DNA of 9,136 nt from Limnochordia bacterium (GTDB lineage Bacteria; Bacillota; Limnochordia; Darwinibacteriales; DTU012): NCBI GenBank assembly GCA_007116995.1, contig SKHL01000001.1:1-9136 (forward strand). The letters run 5' to 3'. Shown piece after piece: positions 5,630-9,136 of the stretch. The notes under the pieces are model-generated. The model had not been told where the DNA came from. It saw only the letters and a list, made by a program, of their open reading frames with translations, and searched no databases. Position 1 is the first letter of the stretch; each line of letters opens with the position of its first letter. Made by a program: the position numbers and the translations under genes.

Positions 5630-5859
5630 AGGTTGCGTCAACGGTAGGTGCATTTGGCCAGATAATCGCTAATATTGTACGGCTAATCGCTCATTGCGGT
5701 TATCTGGTTCCCCTCGCGCTATACTCAAGGCGCAAGGGAGTTAGCAAGTTCGAGGGTCAACTGCTTGAAGACGGCTTAGATGCGGAATCGGCCCGGTATT
5801 TAGCACAAGCGTACAAGGATCTAGGAAATGTATCAAACTGGGTAAAGCATAAATCCTAG
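5626..5859 (+). CDS. Small membrane-associated protein of unknown function in ECF operon
   Basis: I do not recognise this 77-residue protein. Its ATG forms an ATGA overlap with the previous stop and there is no good ribosome site, so translation probably depends on coupling. Residues 5-33 are hydrophobic (VGAFGQIIANIVRLIAHCGY and onward to LVPLALY) and could form one membrane or amphipathic helix, followed by a basic patch (RRK, 35-37). The soluble tail carries F-E-G-Q-L-L-E-D-G-L-D then A-E-S-A-R-Y-L-A-Q-A-Y (42-63), which aligns with residues 49-70 of the preceding protein. It is the last gene of the unit; a long inverted repeat follows 5 nt after the stop. It may be a membrane-anchored version of the shared module; function unknown. 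Confidence 0.68.
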   Translation: MKVASTVGAFGQIIANIVRLIAHCGYLVPLALYSRRKGVSKFEGQLLEDGLDAESARYLAQAYKDLGNVSNWVKHKS

Positions 5860-5864
5860 CTGAA

Positions 5865-5914
5865 GCAGATATATCTTAACCCCACGTATATGGCGAGGGT
5901 TAAGATATATCTGC
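5865..5914. repeat. Perfect 18-bp inverted repeat, possible terminator or operator
   Basis: GCAGATATATCTTAACCC (5865-5882) is matched exactly by its reverse complement at 5897-5914, with a 14-nt loop. It begins 5 nt after the last ECF-operon gene, so termination is the simplest role, but no U-tract follows on the plus strand. Each arm contains the self-complementary decamer AGATATATCT (5867-5876 and 5903-5912), which allows a paired-operator reading. It ends 6 nt before the BirA-type operator. Confidence 0.6.
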
Positions 5915-5920
5915 ATTGAA

Positions 5921-5953
5921 TTTGTAAACCTATCAAATATTTAGGTTGACAAT
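5921..5953. promoter_or_regulatory. BirA-operator-like dyad overlapping the birA promoter
   Basis: Half-sites TTTGTAAAC (5921-5929) and GTTGACAAT (5945-5953) are inverted, with 15 nt between AAC and GTT, as in the Firmicute biotin operator (roughly TTGTNAAC, 14-16 nt, GTTNACAA). The right half overlaps the -35 box TTGACA (5946-5951), so bound BirA would block RNA polymerase. This points to autoregulation of birA. Confidence 0.7.
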
Positions 5954-5975
5954 GCGTCTGCTGCTATTGTATAGT
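5946..5975 (+). promoter_or_regulatory. Sigma-A-type promoter of birA
   Basis: A perfect TTGACA (5946-5951) is followed by 18 nt and TATAGT (5970-5975). Initiation near 5982 places the ribosome site GGGAGGTGA (5983-5991) almost at the 5' end of the transcript, with a leader of about 16 nt. Confidence 0.75.
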
Positions 5976-5997
5976 AAAAACAGGGAGGTGAAGTCCG

Positions 5998-6972
5998 ATG
6001 CCTACTGTGAGTCAGGACATTCTTAAGCAATTACATAAACAGGGGGACCACGTATCCGGGGAAGAACTCAGTCGTCGTTTGGGCATAAGCCGAACGGCCA
6101 TATGGAAGCAAATCAACAGCCTACGGCGAATGGGCTATGTGATCGAAGCCTCTCCGCGAGTTGGGTATAGACTCATTAAAACTCCGGAACAGATTACTAC
6201 GCAAGAAATGAACGCAACCTTAAACACGTCCGTTATTGGCCAGGATGTACTAAGTTTGCCCCAGGTACCGTCGACAAACCACTGTATCAAAGACTACATT
6301 AAACAAGGTGCAAAAGAAGGATTTACCTTAATCGCTCAAGAGCAAACCCAAGGAAGGGGTCGCAGAGGAAGAGAGTGGCACTCGCAGGGAAAGGGTCTTT
6401 ACCTGTCCATCTATCTCAAACCCGCGATCGCCCCGCAGCAAGCATCGAAGCTAACGTTACTGGCGGCGCTGGCTGTTACAGAAGTCTTACACCAGCAGTA
6501 TCAGATCCCGGCACAGATTAAGTGGCCAAACGACGTTTTGGTCGCTGACAAGAAAATTTGCGGGATTCTAACAGAACTATCCGCAGATATGGAAAGTGTT
6601 CATTATCTGATTGTTGGAATCGGCATAAATGTAAACCAAGATCCAGACGATTGGCCAGACGAGCTCAGAAATATTGCTTCATCTCTAAAGAGTGTGTCGG
6701 GGAAGGAAGTCGATTCCAAGCTACTGCTAAAGCGACTATTAAGTCGGATGGATCAACTATATCTGCTTCACCAAGGCGATCAATTTCGCTGCTTAATTAC
6801 CGCTTCTAAACACTATTCATGTATTGTAGGGAAAAACATCACGATAAGTACAGCTTCAGCTACCCATCGAGGAAAGGCGATCGACATTGCTGACGATGGG
6901 TCACTATTGGTAGAATATGAAGATGGTCGCACAGAAGGACTCTGGGCTGGTGATGTATCCATTCGTACTTAA
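5998..6972 (+). CDS. birA: Bifunctional biotin--[acetyl-CoA-carboxylase] ligase and biotin repressor BirA
   Basis: This full-length 324-residue BirA is of the repressor type. Residues 5-60 form a winged helix-turn-helix (VSGEELSRRLGISRTAIWKQ, 19-38, then wing RMGYVIEASPRVGYRL). The catalytic domain shows STN (92-94), the biotinyl-AMP loop GRGRRG (119-124), KWPNDV (175-180), KKICGI with K186 at the position of the essential lysine, and GIGINVN (207-213). The SH3-like C-terminal domain is present (about 275-324; GLWAGDVSIRT). It activates biotin as biotinyl-5'-AMP and transfers it to carboxylase carrier domains; the charged form dimerises on operators and represses biotin genes. The start follows GGGAGG closely. 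Two BirA-type operators lie nearby, one over its own promoter and one before bioY. birA and bioY run in the same direction with no visible terminator between them, so some read-through is likely. Confidence 0.96.
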   Translation: MPTVSQDILKQLHKQGDHVSGEELSRRLGISRTAIWKQINSLRRMGYVIEASPRVGYRLIKTPEQITTQEMNATLNTSVIGQDVLSLPQVPSTNHCIKDYIKQGAKEGFTLIAQEQTQGRGRRGREWHSQGKGLYLSIYLKPAIAPQQASKLTLLAALAVTEVLHQQYQIPAQIKWPNDVLVADKKICGILTELSADMESVHYLIVGIGINVNQDPDDWPDELRNIASSLKSVSGKEVDSKLLLKRLLSRMDQLYLLHQGDQFRCLITASKHYSCIVGKNITISTASATHRGKAIDIADDGSLLVEYEDGRTEGLWAGDVSIRT

Positions 6973-7022
6973 CCGAAGAAGGACATATAGTCAATTTTTA
7001 AGGGGAAACCTAATTCGGATTA

Positions 7023-7055
7023 TATGTAAACCTATATTTGTTTATGGTTAACAAT
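7023..7055. promoter_or_regulatory. BirA-operator-like dyad upstream of bioY
   Basis: Half-sites TATGTAAAC (7023-7031) and GTTAACAAT (7047-7055) have the same 15-nt AAC-to-GTT spacing as the site before birA, and both sites share TGTAAACCTAT in the left half. It lies 22 nt before the bioY start, where it would overlap the promoter or early leader. No convincing -35/-10 pair could be fixed here. Confidence 0.72.
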
Positions 7056-7076
7056 TCATCTAAGGGAGAATATGCG

Positions 7077-7622
7077 ATGACATCTGGATTACAGACAAGT
7101 AAACTTACATTAGTTGGACTTTTCACTGCTTTAACTGCGGTGGGTGCTCTTATATCCTTTCCTCTCCCCTTCACTCCTGTACCCTTTACACTCCAGATAA
7201 CCTTTACAACTATGGCTGGTTTTGTTTTAGGAGCCAAATATGGGGCTTTTAGCCAACTAGCCTATCTATTGCTTGGTGCCATCGGTCTTCCGGTGTTTGC
7301 TAACCGGATGGCCGGCTTTTCCATCCTTGTCGGTCCCACTGCTGGCTTCCTATGGGGATTTATATTGAGTGCAGTGCTAATTGGTTGGTTAGCCGCTCGA
7401 TATCGCACCAGCAACCCGGCGATTATCTTTGGCATATTAAGTGTTGGGTTGCTGGTGATCTACTCCTTAGGAACACTAGGGCTGATGGCCGTATTGGGTC
7501 TTGCCTTCGTCCAGGCAGTCATGGCGGGTGTGGCTCCATATATACTTTTTGACCTTCTTAAAATCGCCCTAGCTACTTTTTTAATCCGAAAGTTAATCCC
7601 TCTAGGTATTATAAACAGCTAG
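7077..7622 (+). CDS. bioY: Biotin transporter substrate-binding S component BioY
   Basis: The 181-residue, very hydrophobic product (about six membrane helices) is BioY, the biotin-capturing S component of an energy-coupling factor transporter. Typical landmarks are FTPVPFTLQ (32-40), the GLPVFA loop (70-75), GPTAGFLWGF (86-95) and PYILFDLLKI (154-163). No EcfA or EcfT gene is nearby, so it presumably uses a shared ECF energising module encoded elsewhere, as group II S components do. ATG 7077 was chosen because AAGGGAG (7062-7068) lies about 8 nt upstream; a more upstream in-frame ATG (7038) falls inside the operator. It is placed after birA behind a BirA-type operator, so it should be switched off when biotin is plentiful. 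Its TAG stop overlaps the stop of the convergent transporter gene on the palindrome CTAG. Confidence 0.95.
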   Translation: MTSGLQTSKLTLVGLFTALTAVGALISFPLPFTPVPFTLQITFTTMAGFVLGAKYGAFSQLAYLLLGAIGLPVFANRMAGFSILVGPTAGFLWGFILSAVLIGWLAARYRTSNPAIIFGILSVGLLVIYSLGTLGLMAVLGLAFVQAVMAGVAPYILFDLLKIALATFLIRKLIPLGIINS

Positions 7623-8842
7623 GATATTTCCGGCTGCACTTCCCCCTTGTTTACCCGATCCATTAACCATAGGGCAACTAAATAGGCTAATGCTGCTAGT
7701 GGGAACAAGATCATCCGTGTATTAACGAGATCCATTAACACACCAAATATGGGAGGGGCCACTATGGCTGCTAAGGAGGAGAAAAAATAATATAAGCCTG
7801 TGAAGGTTCCTAGTTGCGCAACTGGAGCCATGTCTGCTACCATTGGATAGGAATTAATGTTGATTAACGCCCAAAAAATACCGCCTAGGATCAGTAACCC
7901 GATAGCCAATGGGATGGGGGAGGCGAAGTAAAAAGAACCGAGCATAAACACCATCCCAATTAAACCAGCACGGACTATCTTTTTCCGTCCTAGCTTTGTA
8001 GCCATAAATCCACTAGGAATCGCCATAACTAAAAAAGATAATGAAAAGAACCCTAAATAAAACGCAGCCGGGGCTGGCTCGAGCCCCCACTTATCCATGG
8101 CATAGAGGGTAAAAAACGTTTCTACTCCATTCCAGCCCACAAACCACATAAAGATGGCATACATCATAAATCTAGTGCTACCTTCTGGTTCTTTCATGAT
8201 TCGTAACAAGGATTGAGTAATACCCTGCGGTCGCTTCTTGGCTGCAGTAAACTGATCCATCGGTTCCTTGATTACGAGGAATAAAGCGATTAGGACGATG
8301 ACCATCACCCCACTAACCACCGGGAATGCGAGAAACGTCTGCTCTCCAGAGAAAAAGGATGTAAAGATGAAGTAGAAAAGCAAAGCACCGAATCCACCCA
8401 TCAGATTCACAATCCCATTTGCCTTACTGCGTAAATTCGATGGAGTTAAGTCAGGCATGAGCGCAATAGCTGGTGCACGAAAGGCTGCCATCGCAATATT
8501 CATTACTACGATTATGGGTATTAAGTACAGTAGTGAAGAACTGAAATTAGGAATTATCGCAAAAAAGAAAGCAGCAATTGGCACACTTATCAGCAAGAAT
8601 GGCATCCGCCGACCAAAGCGAGTCCAAGTACTATCACTCAGAGCTCCGAAATAGGGGATGAGAATTATAGCCGCGATGTTATCAAAGGTCATGATAAATC
8701 CTACCAGGGTATCGGAATAGGGCAGATGGGATAACAATCCATCTAGAATCGGAGGTACATAGGCGTTATATACAGACCAAGTTAAAGAGATGATTAGAAA
8801 ACCTAAACCTAATACAAATATCTTCCCATAGCTAAACTTCAT
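7619..8842 (-). CDS. Major facilitator superfamily transporter, SLC45/GPH-like
   Basis: This 407-residue integral membrane protein has about 12 predicted helices in two halves joined by a basic cytoplasmic loop (about 192-222). The loop 2-3 signature is GALSDSTWTRFGRR (66-79) and its counterpart in the second half is GFMATKLGRKK (278-288). WSVYNAYVPPIL (22-33) and FRAPAIALMPDLTP (121-134) resemble SLC45/GPH-type sugar and glycoside carriers, so a sugar or glycoside with cation symport is the best guess; the substrate cannot be read from the sequence. The ATG at 8842 overlaps the upstream phosphodiesterase gene by 11 nt and has AAGGAG 9 nt before it, within that gene. The coupling suggests a joint role, perhaps uptake or release of a compound related to glycerophosphodiester breakdown, but this is inference. 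No terminator was found before the convergent bioY stop. Confidence 0.88.
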   Translation of the reverse strand: MKFSYGKIFVLGLGFLIISLTWSVYNAYVPPILDGLLSHLPYSDTLVGFIMTFDNIAAIILIPYFGALSDSTWTRFGRRMPFLLISVPIAAFFFAIIPNFSSSLLYLIPIIVVMNIAMAAFRAPAIALMPDLTPSNLRSKANGIVNLMGGFGALLFYFIFTSFFSGEQTFLAFPVVSGVMVIVLIALFLVIKEPMDQFTAAKKRPQGITQSLLRIMKEPEGSTRFMMYAIFMWFVGWNGVETFFTLYAMDKWGLEPAPAAFYLGFFSLSFLVMAIPSGFMATKLGRKKIVRAGLIGMVFMLGSFYFASPIPLAIGLLILGGIFWALININSYPMVADMAPVAQLGTFTGLYYFFSSLAAIVAPPIFGVLMDLVNTRMILFPLAALAYLVALWLMDRVNKGEVQPEIS

Positions 8843-9136
8843 GGGATTCCACTCCTTCTTCCAGTGCTATCAGGAGTTGAGGCTTATCAGTAATAATGGC
8901 TTCCACTCCAGCTTGCACAAACCCCGCCATATATTGAGGGTCATTCACAGTCCAAGCAAAGAGGCTTACCCCATTTTCCTTACACCCTTGAATAATCTCT
9001 GGTTTTATTCCATAGAAATAGGGGTGAATAGAGTAGCAATCCAGCGTTTTGGCATAATTCCACGGTCGGTATAAGCCAGCCATGTATAAGATACCTACTC
9101 GAATATGAGGATTATATTCCTTACATTGCACTAAGC
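8832..9136 (-). CDS. Glycerophosphodiester phosphodiesterase, C-terminal part, truncated by window edge
   Basis: The frame is open to the right edge, leaving the last 100 codons; the N-terminal part with the catalytic HRG and metal-binding residues is outside. The visible end is typical of the GDPD family TIM barrel: SIHPYFYGIKPEIIQGCKEN (in the 34-54 region), LFAWTVNDPQYMAGF (58-72) and GVEAIITDKPQLLI (76-89). The family hydrolyses deacylated phospholipids such as glycerophosphocholine to glycerol-3-phosphate and an alcohol. Whether this one is secreted (GlpQ-like) or cytoplasmic (UgpQ-like) depends on the missing N-terminus; the short barrel ending without additions looks more UgpQ-like. 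The stop lies inside the start of the transporter gene (8832-8842 overlap), so the two form an operon transcribed leftward. Confidence 0.9.
   Translation of the reverse strand, partial: LVQCKEYNPHIRVGILYMAGLYRPWNYAKTLDCYSIHPYFYGIKPEIIQGCKENGVSLFAWTVNDPQYMAGFVQAGVEAIITDKPQLLIALEEGVESHEV

Noticed and set aside
6558..6809. An 83-codon plus-strand frame inside birA
   Set aside because: It is an out-of-frame reading of an intact, well-conserved birA catalytic domain.
6973..7022. A terminator between birA and bioY
   Set aside because: I looked for a GC-rich stem followed by T residues and found none; the genes may be partly co-transcribed.
7038..7076. Upstream in-frame ATG for bioY
   Set aside because: It falls within the BirA-type dyad and lacks a ribosome site; ATG 7077 follows AAGGGAG and gives a normal-length BioY.

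Overview
The window looks like a chromosomal segment of an anaerobic, endospore-forming Firmicute, perhaps a clostridial or Peptococcaceae-type organism. The signs are strong Shine-Dalgarno sites of the AGGAGG type, sigma-A style promoters, a YheC/YheD-type spore coat-associated ATP-grasp protein, an aldo/keto reductase carrying a C-terminal two-cluster ferredoxin domain, a MrfA/YprA-type helicase, and a biotin module with a repressor-type BirA plus BioY. The lineage is inferred from gene content; no rRNA gene is present.

Layout. (1) 1-879, minus: the 5' part of a MrfA (YprA) type SF2 helicase with a near-consensus promoter; its 3' end lies beyond base 1. (2) 925-1488, minus: a compact two-gene unit with its own promoter and hairpin terminator. 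It encodes an 81-residue double-glycine-leader, glycine-zipper peptide that looks like a class II bacteriocin precursor, overlapped by a 73-residue two-helix membrane protein that is a candidate immunity or partner protein. (3) 1578-2866, plus: a monocistronic aldo/keto reductase-ferredoxin fusion. (4) 2875-3982, plus: the YheC/YheD-family protein, ending in a hairpin shared with (5) a convergent, unrecognised 111-residue protein (3992-4327, minus). (6) 4520-5859, plus: four short genes fused by overlapping stop/start codons. They encode an ECF sigma factor behind an ECF-type promoter (TGAACC-N16-CGACTA), an anti-sigma-like protein, and two small proteins that share a helical motif. (7) 5865-5914: an 18-bp perfect inverted repeat. 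(8) 5921-7622, plus: birA and bioY, each preceded by a BirA-operator-like dyad with identical 15-nt internal spacing; the one before birA overlaps birA's own -35 box. (9) 7619-9136, minus: an SLC45/GPH-like MFS transporter overlapped by the 3' end of a glycerophosphodiester phosphodiesterase gene that continues past the right edge.

How the parts work together. birA and bioY form a self-contained biotin sensing and uptake module: BirA ligates biotin to carboxylases and, when charged, probably shuts down bioY and its own gene. The ECF operon looks like an autoregulated signalling unit whose last two products are unknown. The bacteriocin-like pair stands alone, with no peptidase-transporter in the window, so export would have to be supplied from elsewhere.

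The best candidates for something undescribed are the ECF four-gene operon with its two motif-sharing small proteins and the orphan double-glycine peptide pair. The autoregulatory birA operator is the best-supported regulatory finding. There is no gene-free stretch longer than 300 bases, and I saw no tRNA, rRNA, CRISPR array or transposase.
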